NCBI RefSeq assembly: GCF_022346885.1 | Contig: NZ_JAKRNK010000004.1 | Span: forward strand, 248,001 to 312,000 | Direction: 5' to 3' | DNA length: 64,000 nucleotides | Origin: Paenibacillus sp. ACRRX | Lineage (GTDB): Bacteria; Bacillota; Bacilli; Paenibacillales; Paenibacillaceae | Shown here: positions 45,040-54,823 of the stretch, piece after piece | Layout: each line of letters opens with the position of its first letter | How positions within the stretch are numbered: the first letter of the stretch is position 1 | Notes under the pieces: generated by a model | Seen by the model: only the letters and a program-made list of their open reading frames with translations | Databases searched by the model: none | Told to the model about the DNA's origin: nothing | Program-made: the position numbers and the translations under genes

Positions 45040-45203
45040 GACTGGGCTGCTCTTGCCAAGAATAGGTACTTTCGATTATCAACGATAGGAATTATTCATT
45101 CGGTTAAGATGAACAGTCGCATGTTGATTTGCAAACGTCTCTACGTGTCATGGCTTCATAGCGAGTCTGCTGCGGTGCCTTGCGGCTAACTGAAGCAGTC
45201 TTA

Positions 45204-45262
45204 AGAAGAGCTTGTATATGACGTATGGGACTAACTCCCTAACGCCGTATACAGGCTCTTTA
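45204..45262 (-). terminator. Terminator after the FUSC-type gene
   Basis: Arms AAGAGCTTGTATATGACG and CGCCGTATACAGGCTCTT pair with small bulges; the minus strand runs into TT-rich sequence. Confidence 0.6.
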
Positions 45263-45278
45263 TGTGTTCGCATATCTT

Positions 45279-46307
45279 TCACTTTTTCTTGTCCTGCCCT
45301 GATTCCACATGCCCTACCAAGCGATCTAGACGACAAATTTGGAAACCATACTCATAGCATGCCGCCGCAACGATAGATAATCGCCTCGATCCTTCCTCGC
45401 CCTGTACGCATTGTGTCATCAACACATATAGAAATGACTCATTATCTTGCTGCAGCCGCTCAATTTCGTGGCTGTCCTGCTTCACTTTGTCTTCCATCTT
45501 TAACAAAACGTGTTCATGACCCTTGATCAGCAATTCCAGATGAGCGTCAAATAAACGGTCTACACCCTCTTCTCTAAACGACTGGAAATAATGGTTCTCC
45601 ATCGCTTCCAATACTTCCATTCCTTTATGAAGCGTATACAGCAGTTGCTTGTGCACAACGATATGTCTGGATTCCCGGTACCTGGCCCGTTTCAGCTTTT
45701 TGGTTTCTTCTTCAAACAATTTGAATTTATCGCCAAGTGACTTTAAGTTGTCCTCAAGCGCGCCCTTCTCTGCACGGAATGCCGTTTCTTTCATCTCATC
45801 AGACACAACTGTTCTTAAGAGCAGCGACATCCTACTAAATGCTGCCTCTAGCTGTTGATTAAATTGGACTTTAGGATTCGGTGGGAAAAATAATATATTT
45901 ATGACAAACGCCGAACCAATCCCTACCAGAATTTGTGCAAATCTTGCTAATGCAAAATCCCACTGCCCAGATGCCTCCATTACCGCGATGACCGTTACTA
46001 AGGTTAGGCCGACCGTTTCTTCCATTTTCATTTTGAGACAAATCATAATAACTAAAATACAGATAATACCGACCACTATAGGGTTGTTGGATATGACCAT
46101 CCCCGCCAACAATGCTATAGCTGCGCCTAAGGTGTTCGTCTGGAGCTGCTCCAGAAAGTACCGCCATGAACGGTAAATGGAAGGCTGCATCGCAAAGATC
46201 GCGGCCACCGCCGCAATGACTGGTGTGTGAAGCTGCAGAATCATCGTGATATAGAGGGCCAGCGTTACCGCAATCCCCGTCTTCAGCACCCGCGCTCCAA
46301 ATGCCAC
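45279..46307 (-). CDS. Aromatic acid exporter/FUSC-type membrane protein
   Basis: A 342-residue protein with six N-terminal helices (FGARVLKTGIAVTLALYI to GIGSAFVINILFFP) and a long cytoplasmic coiled-coil domain from about 155. This is the layout of the ArAE/YgaE-type FUSC proteins. The start is a GTG at 46307, 7 nt after GGAGG; the longer reading from 46403 has no ribosome site. Relatives export aromatic acids or affect envelope stress resistance; the substrate is unknown. Confidence 0.8.
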   Translation of the reverse strand: MAFGARVLKTGIAVTLALYITMILQLHTPVIAAVAAIFAMQPSIYRSWRYFLEQLQTNTLGAAIALLAGMVISNNPIVVGIICILVIMICLKMKMEETVGLTLVTVIAVMEASGQWDFALARFAQILVGIGSAFVINILFFPPNPKVQFNQQLEAAFSRMSLLLRTVVSDEMKETAFRAEKGALEDNLKSLGDKFKLFEEETKKLKRARYRESRHIVVHKQLLYTLHKGMEVLEAMENHYFQSFREEGVDRLFDAHLELLIKGHEHVLLKMEDKVKQDSHEIERLQQDNESFLYVLMTQCVQGEEGSRRLSIVAAACYEYGFQICRLDRLVGHVESGQDKKK

Positions 46308-46472
46308 ATGGATTCCTCCTTCTAAAATGAAAAGAACTGAGCAAAATTTGTTAAAAGCTAATGCTATGCCCAGCCTTATCTTACACGCTTCAATACGTTT
46401 CATGCAAAAGGATATCTACGCAACTCTCCATCTGCACGATTTCAATACGGTCGTTTGCCGGTCTGGTCGCAG

Positions 46473-46507
46473 AAAAAAGCCTACAAGCTGTTACACAGCC
46501 TGCAAGC
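46473..46507 (-). terminator. Terminator after the carboxypeptidase gene
   Basis: Minus-strand GCTTGCAGGCTGT pairs with ACAGCTTGTAGGC (13 pairs, three G-U) and is followed by TTTTTT. Confidence 0.75.
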
Positions 46508-46582
46508 TCTCTCATTCAGGATGCTGCTCATCGCTAACTTTCATTTATTAAAATACGTATAACGACCTCGCCCTGCGGACAT

Positions 46583-47431
46583 TTAATCACTAAGGAATTG
46601 CTCCAGCGTAGTCTTCTGCTCGTAAATAGCAGTGGCAGTATCCACACCAACATATCGAATATGCCACGGCTCGTACATATAACCTGTAATGGCTTCTCCA
46701 TCCTCTGGGTAACGAATAATAAAGCCTGCTTCATGCGCGTGTTCTGCCAGCCATTTACCTTCCTTGGAAGCACCAAATACTTGCTCCAATTCATTGCTCA
46801 CACTTGGGCTTGATACATCAATGGACAATCCTGTCTGATGTTCACTAGTCCCTGGTACAGCACTAACACGTGAAGCATATTCCTGACCCTGTGTATCCAC
46901 GTAATGACTAAACAAGGATTGCTGACGCTTGTAAGATCGGTATCCGGATACTGCATTCAGCTCGATGTCACTCTCGTTTGCACTGGCGAACAACTGCTCT
47001 AACGCCGCTGCCGCTTCCTTACGCATATGACGCTTCTCATGCGCTTCACTAAAGGAGAACTTTACATTGGGTTCCACCAAATCTGCCGGCTCATATCCAT
47101 CCGGCAGTGAACGCTGTTTGTTTACCACGACATAGATGGATTCTGGATTTGTCACAACAGACTTACCATCTTTCTCTTCCGTAGTACTCGCCATTGCGGC
47201 CTCACTCTTTACGGATGCAAGCTTGTCCACTGGCTCCTCTCCTTTGCTGTCGGCATCTTCTCCTGTCTGAGGCGTCAAAGCAGGATCGACTTGTCCTGAA
47301 CCTGTCTGAGGTGTCTTTTGTCCTTCCGTAGTGGGGGTAGCTCCGTTGGAGCATCCACTTATCAAAAGGGTCGCACTAAGCGCTGCTATCATACACACGG
47401 CGGCTAACCGACGCTGTTTGTTCTGTTTCAT
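46583..47431 (-). CDS. VanY-type D-Ala-D-Ala carboxypeptidase lipoprotein
   Basis: A 282-residue M15B peptidase that trims the terminal D-Ala of peptidoglycan peptides. The lipobox is LLISGC. A Thr/Gly/Glu-rich linker reaches about 90. The zinc site is SEHQTGLSIDV and EPWHIRYVG, with SGYRSYKRQQ before it. The start is the ATG at 47431 with AAAGG 9 nt upstream. It is monocistronic. Vancomycin resistance is not implied, as no vanHAX genes are near. Confidence 0.9.
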   Translation of the reverse strand: MKQNKQRRLAAVCMIAALSATLLISGCSNGATPTTEGQKTPQTGSGQVDPALTPQTGEDADSKGEEPVDKLASVKSEAAMASTTEEKDGKSVVTNPESIYVVVNKQRSLPDGYEPADLVEPNVKFSFSEAHEKRHMRKEAAAALEQLFASANESDIELNAVSGYRSYKRQQSLFSHYVDTQGQEYASRVSAVPGTSEHQTGLSIDVSSPSVSNELEQVFGASKEGKWLAEHAHEAGFIIRYPEDGEAITGYMYEPWHIRYVGVDTATAIYEQKTTLEQFLSD

Positions 47432-47580
47432 TTCTATCATCCTTTCATTCCGCTGCTCTATCTTGTCTATTAGATTGAGACTCTATTATAACGGATTAAA
47501 AGAATTAGTTCACAGTCATCATTTTCATAATAGAAATAGATGGCAGATAGAGTGTCCTTTCTGCTCATCTAGTCATGCGA

Positions 47581-47618
47581 AAAAAAGAGTCTAGCAAGGC
47601 AGAACCTGTGCTAGACTC
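47581..47618 (-). terminator. Terminator after the symporter gene
   Basis: Perfect stem GAGTCTAGCA / TGCTAGACTC followed on the minus strand by a run of six or more T. Confidence 0.92.
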
Positions 47619-47634
47619 CCTATTCTACGTGGCA

Positions 47635-49029
47635 CTAACCTGCTGTTACGGCTCCGTTGCCTCTTACATTGCGCTCTTGCCCGATGCCAATATCTTCATC
47701 AGGCTCGTTATTAAATGCCTCACGGTCAAACTCGCCCTCGCTATTGCCCACCAGAAGCGAGGCTACCGTTGTACCAGTAGCATTAACAGCAGTACGTGCC
47801 ATATCCACAATGGCGTCAACACCAAGTACTAGGGCAAAGCCCTCTAATGGCAATCCTGCTTGAACCAATACCACCGTCGTTGAAATGGATGCTGGGCCAG
47901 GCACACCCGCAACACCGACTGATGCCAGCGTAGCTACTGCGATAATAAGCAAATAGTCCGTGATTCCAAGTTCGATGCCAAATACTTTGGCTACAAACAC
48001 CGCAACGATAGCCGGATAAAGACCGCCGCATCCGTTCATATTAATCGTAGCTCCGAGTGGAGCCACAAAGCTTGCGACACGTTCGGACACCTTCATCCGC
48101 TTGGTGATCACCTCCAGATTGACAGGCAGCGTCGCATAGCTGCTGCGAGTCGTGAAAGCTACCGCAATCGTAGGGTACGCCTTCTTGAAGAAGCGTAGAG
48201 GATTCACTCTTGCTACAAATGTCACCAGCAATCCATAAGTGACAACCATATGAATCAAGCAAGCAATAAAGACCGCTGCGATAAACCAAGCTAATTCCTT
48301 GAGTGTCTCTAAGCCATACTTAGCAGCCATTGATGTGACTAAACCGAGCACACCGTATGGGGTCAACCTGATAATAATCTTAGTTACGCGGAACATAATA
48401 TGAGAGAAAGATTGGAAGAAGCTCCTCACCGGCTCTACACGCTCCGGATGACGTCCGCCTTCCCACGTAATGGCGATCGCAATGAAGAAAGCAAATATGA
48501 TGACAGGTACTACTTTCCCAGTTGCCATCTCATTAACAGGATTCGATGGAACAAGATCAAGCAGTACTTGCTTAAATGTTGGAATCTCACGCGCCTCAAA
48601 ATCTTTCGCAGCATCCGTGCTTTGTGGGATACCTGCTCCTGGATCAACCACCACAGCAACGCCAATACCGATCGTAGCCGCAATCGCCGTTGTTATTAAG
48701 AAGATCGCAATTGTCTTTGTTCCTAGCTTCTTAAGTACGTTAAGATCTTTGACTGAAGTAATACTCGTAATAATCGTCGAGAATACAAGCGGCATGACGA
48801 CCATTTTAATCAAGCTTACATATATAGAACCGAGAATGCCTACATCCACAGCGTCCTTACCAAATAATGCTCCAATACCAAAACCGAACACCATTGCAAG
48901 TAAAACTCGGGTTCCAAAGCCGACCTTCTTCTTCGCCAGCCACCACAATACAACGGTTAAAAGTAACGCTACGCCCCAACTGCCATACACCGAGAGATCT
49001 TGAAGCGGTAGCCAAGCTTGATCTTTCAT
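47635..49029 (-). CDS. Dicarboxylate/amino acid:cation symporter
   Basis: A 464-residue transporter of the DAACS family with about eight helices and two re-entrant loops. AFTTRSSYATLPVNLE replaces the glutamate-type SSS motif, and MNGCGGLYPAIVAVF replaces the NMDGT motif. These changes resemble TcyP-like cystine carriers more than GltP, but the substrate is not certain. Other signatures: IKMVVMPLVFSTI, GVAGVPGPASIS and VDAIVDMARTAVNATG. The C-terminus is acidic and disordered. It has its own strong promoter and terminator. Confidence 0.85.
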   Translation of the reverse strand: MKDQAWLPLQDLSVYGSWGVALLLTVVLWWLAKKKVGFGTRVLLAMVFGFGIGALFGKDAVDVGILGSIYVSLIKMVVMPLVFSTIITSITSVKDLNVLKKLGTKTIAIFLITTAIAATIGIGVAVVVDPGAGIPQSTDAAKDFEAREIPTFKQVLLDLVPSNPVNEMATGKVVPVIIFAFFIAIAITWEGGRHPERVEPVRSFFQSFSHIMFRVTKIIIRLTPYGVLGLVTSMAAKYGLETLKELAWFIAAVFIACLIHMVVTYGLLVTFVARVNPLRFFKKAYPTIAVAFTTRSSYATLPVNLEVITKRMKVSERVASFVAPLGATINMNGCGGLYPAIVAVFVAKVFGIELGITDYLLIIAVATLASVGVAGVPGPASISTTVVLVQAGLPLEGFALVLGVDAIVDMARTAVNATGTTVASLLVGNSEGEFDREAFNNEPDEDIGIGQERNVRGNGAVTAG

Positions 49030-49080
49030 CGACGTTCACCCCGTAATATTTATATAATAATTCCTACCTGTTTAATTGGT

Positions 49081-49110
49081 ATTATAAAAACAAAGGGATG
49101 TTATCGTCAA
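49081..49110 (-). promoter_or_regulatory. Sigma-A promoter of the symporter gene
   Basis: TTGACG (49105-49110), 18 bp, TATAAT (49081-49086) on the minus strand, about 45 nt ahead of the start codon. Confidence 0.8.
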
Positions 49111-49161
49111 CTCCTTTTTTTGCAAATAAACTACTTGAACACTTCTCTTAACCCTCTCGCA

Positions 49162-49848
49162 TCAGACACCCTCTAACATCAGTCCCTTTACTGCTTCCCT
49201 ACGGCTGAGCGGCATTAGTTCATGCTGTTCCACATAATGTGCTACCCATCCCGGATCTGTTTTCGCATATTCACGCAGAGCCCAGCCAATCGCTTTCTGT
49301 ATAAAAAATTCCTTTGATTCAACGTGTGCTGCGATCGCCGCTGCTAACAACTCACGGTCTGTCTTGCCTTTATATTTCAGTTGGAATAACAGTGCTGTGC
49401 GGTTCAACCACATTTGATCCGAACCTATCCAGCGTCCAGCATAATGACGACAATCATCCGAATAACGACTCATCACGCCCCCTACTGTATGGGAAGCCAA
49501 TCCGTCCACTGTATCCCACCAGGATTTTGTCAGGATGCAGCGTTCGATTCGATGTATATGTGACAATTCCAGCAGCTTCAATCCTCCTTCTAGAAGTTCC
49601 ATGGCCACATAAGCCAACTCTCTCTCTTCATATGCCCACAACACCTCAACTGCGGCTAATAAAACATCTGCCGATGCAGGCTTCCCGTAAGTTCGTATGT
49701 GCGATCTGAACAATTCCTTACGCTTCGGTTGGGGAATACCAAAAAAGGGAAACTGTCCGCGCATATATTTTGACATCGCTGCCGCTTTCTCTGGATCAGC
49801 GTTGGCTTTCATCGCTTGTACAATCGGTTCAATCGGATAATGACTCAT
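49162..49848 (-). CDS. AlkD-like DNA alkylation repair protein
   Basis: A 228-residue all-helical HEAT-repeat DNA glycosylase. It removes 3-methyladenine and 7-methylguanine without base flipping in the studied B. cereus enzyme. KSWWDTVDGLASHTVG holds the conserved Trp and Asp, NRTALLFQLKYK the Arg, and IQKAIGWALREYAKTDP the C-terminal signature. N-terminal GQFPFFGIPQPKRKEL also matches. It is monocistronic. Confidence 0.9.
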   Translation of the reverse strand: MSHYPIEPIVQAMKANADPEKAAAMSKYMRGQFPFFGIPQPKRKELFRSHIRTYGKPASADVLLAAVEVLWAYEERELAYVAMELLEGGLKLLELSHIHRIERCILTKSWWDTVDGLASHTVGGVMSRYSDDCRHYAGRWIGSDQMWLNRTALLFQLKYKGKTDRELLAAAIAAHVESKEFFIQKAIGWALREYAKTDPGWVAHYVEQHELMPLSRREAVKGLMLEGV

Positions 49849-50025
49849 GAAAACTTCCTCCCCTTATGATGCTTTGTCATTAGGATAATAGTTTGGTCTC
49901 ATTATGAACTCTTAACTCTAGTTTACCCGGATCAACTGCATTATTATGTAAAAAGTATTTTACATTTAATCAATGATCTTGTATGATGATGCCACATATG
50001 TTGGAACAGTGAAAGTTGGTAGACG

Positions 50026-50229
50026 ATGGAGAATCAAATTAAACGTTTACGAAGATTGCTGAAGTTGTCCCAGGAGGATTTGGCTCAAGCTTGTAATGTA
50101 TCACGTCAGACGATCAATGCCATTGAAAATAACAAATACGATCCAAGCCTTACACTTGCTTTTCAGCTTGCCCACGTACTGCAGGTTTCTGTCGATGAGC
50201 TATTTTTGTACACGAAGCAGCAATCCTAA
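50026..50229 (+). CDS. Small Xre-family HTH regulator
   Basis: A 67-residue protein made almost entirely of a helix-turn-helix (LKLSQEDLAQACNVSRQTINAIENNKYDPSL split across helices 2 and 3), ending in VSVDELFLY. It belongs to the short YgzD/YvaO-like group that often accompanies a membrane protein. No such partner is adjacent here. The ribosome site is weak; the gene is preceded by 175 bp shared with the divergent AlkD gene. Confidence 0.8.
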   Translation: MENQIKRLRRLLKLSQEDLAQACNVSRQTINAIENNKYDPSLTLAFQLAHVLQVSVDELFLYTKQQS

Positions 50230-50290
50230 ATCAATATCAACCCTTATTAACGGATGAAATCATAAAGCCCCGTATAATGTCAAATGTCAC

Positions 50291-50335
50291 AAGGCCGAAC
50301 AGTTCTACTCTCTAGAGCCGTTCAGCCTTCTTGTT
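50291..50335. terminator. Terminator between HTH gene and lipoprotein gene
   Basis: Arms GGCCGAACAGTTCT and AGAGCCGTTCAGCC pair over 14 positions with three wobbles; T-rich on the plus strand after it. Confidence 0.65.
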
Positions 50336-50385
50336 AATGTCATATGATACTATGAAAACAGAAGCCACAGCACTGACGGTCAGAA

Positions 50386-52731
50386 TCAACCTTTATATAC
50401 AGCATCCCTAGCTTTAAACACGGTTCGTGAATTGCCATCCTTCATCACAGCAGACATCGCTGGAATCGCCTCCTGTTCGTATTGGACATCCTTCTTAGAA
50501 AAGTTCACAATCACCTGAAGGTCCTCACCATACTTGGCGGTTTGCAGCAGCCGGTCCTTCGACAACACCTTAAATTGGGTCATCTCCTTGGTCACGGCCT
50601 TGGCATGAAAAGGCGACCATACGTCCAAATACGTCTTTATCATGTCTTGATAACTCTCCCACTGCTCCTTATCCAAATGGTATAGTGGCGGCACATTATA
50701 TAACAACTCATAAAGCATACGTTCAGCGGCCTCATCCTTGATCTTCAAGCTGCCCCATTCCCAATGATGCGTGGTAATGACAGAGTCGTTGTATACTAAC
50801 TTAAATAAGGGCAGCGAATAGGTTGGATCTACATAAATACGCTGGTACAGCTCTTTAATCGGCACTTCCTTCGCGTATCGCTCAGGTATTCCGCCCTGTG
50901 CCGACCAGTACCCTCCTATATAATAGGGACTACTTTTATTCTCACGCATATCTTTGTCGCTCCACTTGATAACCGGCGTCTCCAAACCGTGTGCGAAAGC
51001 AATCACTCGACTGGCGAAGTCATTACCACCCTCCGAACCGATAACCATCCGCTTTTCCTTGGAGATGTACTCCATTCGCGTAAGACGCGCCTGCATATCC
51101 TGCTCCTGAGTCGTAATGTTTCCAGGCGTATAATCGTCATAGATTTCTCCTGTTGCATCACAATCAATAAACCAAGAGTTATACAAAATACCGTCCTGCA
51201 AGATACCCTCTAATCGCTGCTTCACGCTGGGAAGTGATAGAGTAGGATTTAGCTTGCGGCCGCGGTTTAGGAAACCACCGATCTTTTTTCCCCGTTTGTT
51301 TGTGACGGTTGCCTCGTTATACAGCTTGCTATCGGGAAAATACGCCGTATTCCATTCCTTATTTTCCTTCTCCTGTATCGAGTGATACGAATCATACGGC
51401 CCAATCAAATAACCAAGCTTAGCAGACTTCTCTACAAATGCTGGATTCATCAATCCGTTCGCCCAATTCGGAAGACCGATCCAGGCTTGTTTGATGCCTG
51501 CCTGATGCATGTCCTCTACCAGCTTGGTCGATTGCTCCTGCCCCCACTCGGATGGATTGGCTAACGCATCACCAAAGACACTCTTCAGCAAGCTCTTATT
51601 GAAGGCATACATTTTCTGCTCGCTTAGTTTATCGACACCACCAGCGATCGCCGTCAACATTGTTGCATCTGCTGACCGGAACAGATCTGGTCTGTACAAC
51701 TGCTTCAGCTTTAACACCTGATTAAGCGCCTTCACCAGGACACGTTTGTGATAAGCATTAAGCGGCTCCTTCTTCGCCTCCCCTAGCACACTATTAAGCT
51801 CCTGTGATCCGTCTTCCGTATATCGTTCCATAAGCTCTGTAATCCATGCCCAGATTGGGCTGCCCAGCCTTGATTTCATAGCAGGCCAATTTACATTCTC
51901 ATTAGTTAACACTTGGCTATTCCACATATAAATATGCGGTGCCCCGTACAGCTTCGCCACTTCCGGGTTCTCCTTGGCTTTCTCGGCAAGTGTCTTCAAC
52001 CCGTGTGTCTCCTGAATATAGCCTCGATATAGCTTGGCTACTGATACAGGGTCATTGGCGGTGACATATAAGCGGAATCCATATTCCTTCTTCGGATTAA
52101 GGGTTGGAAATTCGTGTGTAAATGTCAGGTTGATCTTGGGTTCCGTGCCAAATGACACCTCGTTGTTGAACGGATTGTCCACTACATAGACAAGCGCATA
52201 TTTTTGCATGCCCATCGCCATAAAGTTCATCGAGAACGACTCGCTCCACGTTAACGTCTCTTCTTTCAAGAACTGCCTCCAGTTAGGATCTTTGCTCGGA
52301 ATTCGCTTCCCTTCCCACAAGGGCAGCAAGTAGTCGTCTGCCTGAATGGTCGGCCATTGAAACTGCTCTGCACCAAGTGATTGAATCTGAATGTCCAGAT
52401 AATGATCCTTCTTCTCGATTACCACCTTGATTTGCTCCGCAGGATATGTCCATTCCGTCCGACCAGCTTCTTGCTTATATTCGGTAAATTCGCGCTTTTT
52501 CATTGGGACGGACGCTTGCTCCTTCACACCGTCGCTTGTAATAACAATGCCAAGCGTCGCAGGGTCCACCTCGTACGTAAAGTCATGGTATGCGGCCTTC
52601 ACTGTCTCGGCGATAATCGGAGATACCGCTACCTCCGCTGTCGCCACTCCTTGCCCACTGCAGCCGGTTAACAGGCTGAATGCCATCACCGCTGATAATA
52701 TAATCAGTAAAGCTTTATTCATCTTGTGCAT
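50386..52731 (-). CDS. Large DUF5696-like glycosidase-type lipoprotein
   Basis: A 781-residue lipoprotein (lipobox LLTGC). Residues 40-230 are beta-rich (EVDPATLGIVITSDG, EWTYPAEQIKVVIE). A central region from about 400 looks like a TIM barrel: KQAWIGLPNWANG, GYLIGPYDSYHSI, SWFIDCDATGEIYDDY, RMVIGSEGGNDFAS, then HHWEWGSLKIKDEAA. A small C-terminal beta domain ends it. The Asp and Glu residues at barrel strand ends suggest a retaining glycoside hydrolase, as in DUF5696 proteins of Paenibacillus. No catalytic pair is proven. It starts 52 bp after the kinase gene and is probably controlled by that two-component system. Confidence 0.75.
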   Translation of the reverse strand: MHKMNKALLIILSAVMAFSLLTGCSGQGVATAEVAVSPIIAETVKAAYHDFTYEVDPATLGIVITSDGVKEQASVPMKKREFTEYKQEAGRTEWTYPAEQIKVVIEKKDHYLDIQIQSLGAEQFQWPTIQADDYLLPLWEGKRIPSKDPNWRQFLKEETLTWSESFSMNFMAMGMQKYALVYVVDNPFNNEVSFGTEPKINLTFTHEFPTLNPKKEYGFRLYVTANDPVSVAKLYRGYIQETHGLKTLAEKAKENPEVAKLYGAPHIYMWNSQVLTNENVNWPAMKSRLGSPIWAWITELMERYTEDGSQELNSVLGEAKKEPLNAYHKRVLVKALNQVLKLKQLYRPDLFRSADATMLTAIAGGVDKLSEQKMYAFNKSLLKSVFGDALANPSEWGQEQSTKLVEDMHQAGIKQAWIGLPNWANGLMNPAFVEKSAKLGYLIGPYDSYHSIQEKENKEWNTAYFPDSKLYNEATVTNKRGKKIGGFLNRGRKLNPTLSLPSVKQRLEGILQDGILYNSWFIDCDATGEIYDDYTPGNITTQEQDMQARLTRMEYISKEKRMVIGSEGGNDFASRVIAFAHGLETPVIKWSDKDMRENKSSPYYIGGYWSAQGGIPERYAKEVPIKELYQRIYVDPTYSLPLFKLVYNDSVITTHHWEWGSLKIKDEAAERMLYELLYNVPPLYHLDKEQWESYQDMIKTYLDVWSPFHAKAVTKEMTQFKVLSKDRLLQTAKYGEDLQVIVNFSKKDVQYEQEAIPAMSAVMKDGNSRTVFKARDAVYKG

Positions 52732-52782
52732 GCCTCCTGTATCCTAATTACTGATTGCATGCACTATGTTAGCGGTTCTCTG

Positions 52783-54171
52783 TTACGCCAATGTGACAGG
52801 CAGAGAAAAATAAAATTCGATCTGACCACCTTCTGCTCTAGCACCGTACGCAGCTTGATGCTTCTCCAGAATGGTTTTCACTAACGACAACCCTAATCCA
52901 GTCCCGCTTAATTGCTTGCTGCGCGATTGCTCGGCAACACTGAAGGGCTCCCACATCCGTTTCAATTCAGCCTCTGTCCATTCCCCTGTGCGGTTGCGCA
53001 GGCGAAAAGTCAGCACGTGATACTCACATGTGACAGCACAGTGAATGTAAGAATCTGTCGCATACTTGATCGCATTCGTAAAGAAATTGTTCAGCACAAT
53101 CTCAATCTTTGTACGATCTGCCATTACGCTAACCTGTTGAATCCCGTCCGCCAGCTCCAACTCTAGCTCTATACTCCGCTCAGCCATAACGATTTTATAT
53201 TTATCAACATTCTCTGCGAGAAGCTCCATAAAGTTAAATGAGGTTATCTCATACGTATCAGCCTGAAGTTTTGACAGTTCAAGCAAACGTTCAACGAGTC
53301 GTGCCATATCATCCGCTTGCTGCTCAATTACGTCTGTAAAGGTACCATCGTCGAGCCCATCCTTCATTCCCGCGGTGTAAGCCTTCATGAGCGCAAGCGG
53401 AGTCTTTAGCTCATGTGAAATATCCGAAATGAACACACGCAAATTATCATTACGCACTTGCAGTTCCTGATGCGCCCGTTCCAGATTGTCACTCATCCTA
53501 TTCACACTATCCGCTAAAGCTTCTATCTCGTCCCCTGTATGAATCTTTGCTCGACTGAACTTAAGCTCCGCGATCTGCTCGGCTGTGTCGCGCAATTCAG
53601 CAAGCGGTCGCAAGATCCGTCTCGCTGACCATGCGGACAGCAGCAAGGTCAAGACCAGAGCGCTCACGGAGATGTACAGCGTAAAGCGGTTTACGATATG
53701 TAACGTCTCGTCGGAGTAAGCGATCGATTCGCCGATGACATAAAGTTCATCATCTTTGTTCATAAACGTAACCAGAAAGCTTGACTTCAGCTTGGTCTGG
53801 CTAAATATTTTATGAACCTTCTCCTGCTGTGCAAGCTTGGCCACACTTTCCTCTGTTATCCAGAACTTGCTTAGTCGAATGCCCCTGCGATCAAGTGTCG
53901 TGATCACCGCTTCGTTCAAGGCATCGATATTCGTCTGAAAAGGAACATGGACAATATCAACTCCATAACGATGTTCCACATGTGGAAGCTCATTCGTCAG
54001 CTTGTCTTCGTCTATACGTTCCAGCGTTTCTGTTAGTTGAGCCAGATTTGTCTTTTTTTGATATAAATAGTATTTAGGAAGAAAAAACGTATTAGCCACA
54101 TAACTAAGTACAAGCACAAGGCCGACGATGAGTGAGAAACGAACAAACAACTTACGGCTCAGCTTATTCAT
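52783..54171 (-). CDS. Sensor histidine kinase upstream of the lipoprotein
   Basis: A 462-residue kinase started at the ATG at 54171 behind AAAGGA, overlapping the regulator by 8 bp. Helices at about 10-30 and 162-182 bracket a 130-residue external sensor. HAMP follows, then HisKA with DISHELKTPL (His253), the N-box NNFFTNAIKYA and GTGLGLSLVK. The G1 box is poorly conserved (RNRTGEW where DNG is expected), so ATP binding may be unusual, though VanS-like kinases vary here. The signal is unknown but may relate to the wall or glycan handled by the lipoprotein. Confidence 0.88.
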   Translation of the reverse strand: MNKLSRKLFVRFSLIVGLVLVLSYVANTFFLPKYYLYQKKTNLAQLTETLERIDEDKLTNELPHVEHRYGVDIVHVPFQTNIDALNEAVITTLDRRGIRLSKFWITEESVAKLAQQEKVHKIFSQTKLKSSFLVTFMNKDDELYVIGESIAYSDETLHIVNRFTLYISVSALVLTLLLSAWSARRILRPLAELRDTAEQIAELKFSRAKIHTGDEIEALADSVNRMSDNLERAHQELQVRNDNLRVFISDISHELKTPLALMKAYTAGMKDGLDDGTFTDVIEQQADDMARLVERLLELSKLQADTYEITSFNFMELLAENVDKYKIVMAERSIELELELADGIQQVSVMADRTKIEIVLNNFFTNAIKYATDSYIHCAVTCEYHVLTFRLRNRTGEWTEAELKRMWEPFSVAEQSRSKQLSGTGLGLSLVKTILEKHQAAYGARAEGGQIEFYFSLPVTLA

Positions 54172-54823
54172 TTGGATGTTCCTTTGGCACTTCCAGACTG
54201 TAACCAATACCGCGATGTGTCTTGATCAAGTGCTCTCCAATTTTCTCGCGCAAGCGTCTAATATGGGTGTCTACGGTTCGATCATCACCAAAGTAGTCAA
54301 AGCCCCATACTTGATCAAGCAGGTTCTGACGCGTCAAAATACGGCCTTTATGTTCGATAAACGTCTTCAGCAGCAAAAACTCTTTGTTTGTCGCCTCGAT
54401 GTCCATTCCATCCCTGTATATTTTTCGTCCCTGCATATCCACGTTTAGAGGTCCGACATGCACGTCCTCAGCAACTTGCAGCAGCTTCTTAGCCCGCAGC
54501 AGCAAAATCCGCGGATCAAATGGCTTACGTACGTAATCGTCCGCCCCTGCTTCAAGTGCCAGCAATTCATCCTCGACTTCTCCCTTAGCCGTCAGAAGCA
54601 AAGCCTTGGCATGGCTGTGTACCTTCACGTGCTTGCACACCTCTATGCCGCTGACCTTCGGCATCATCCAGTCCAGAATGGCCAAATCTATCGCTTCGCT
54701 GCAAAGTACATGCAGCGCAGCCTCACCGTCTTCAGCCGTGAAGGTACGAAACCCTTCCCGCTCGAAGTAAGCCTTTATAATATGAAGCATATGTGGTTCA
54801 TCATCTGCTATTAATACGTTCAT
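54164..54823 (-). CDS. OmpR-family response regulator
   Basis: A 219-residue regulator. The start is the ATG at 54823 behind AAGGAG, not the upstream ATG at 54889. Receiver residues: DDE at 7-9, Asp51 in LAILDWMMP, Thr in LLTAKGE and Lys in VRKPFDP. The winged helix ends in DRTVDTHIRRLREKIG and RGIGYSLEV. It is first in a three-gene transcript with the kinase and the lipoprotein. Confidence 0.92.
   Translation of the reverse strand: MNVLIADDEPHMLHIIKAYFEREGFRTFTAEDGEAALHVLCSEAIDLAILDWMMPKVSGIEVCKHVKVHSHAKALLLTAKGEVEDELLALEAGADDYVRKPFDPRILLLRAKKLLQVAEDVHVGPLNVDMQGRKIYRDGMDIEATNKEFLLLKTFIEHKGRILTRQNLLDQVWGFDYFGDDRTVDTHIRRLREKIGEHLIKTHRGIGYSLEVPKEHPNE

Noticed and set aside
44880..45140. tRNA or small RNA gene in the gap after the alarmone synthetase
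   Set aside because: No acceptor-stem/T-loop pattern; the strong folding is explained by one long inverted repeat.
45871..46344. Minus-strand open frame of 157 codons in another frame of the FUSC-type gene
   Set aside because: It is the shifted shadow of a gene whose own frame encodes clear helices and has a good ribosome site.
46583..47431. Vancomycin resistance locus
   Set aside because: The VanY-like enzyme is alone; no vanH, vanA-type ligase or vanX genes are near.
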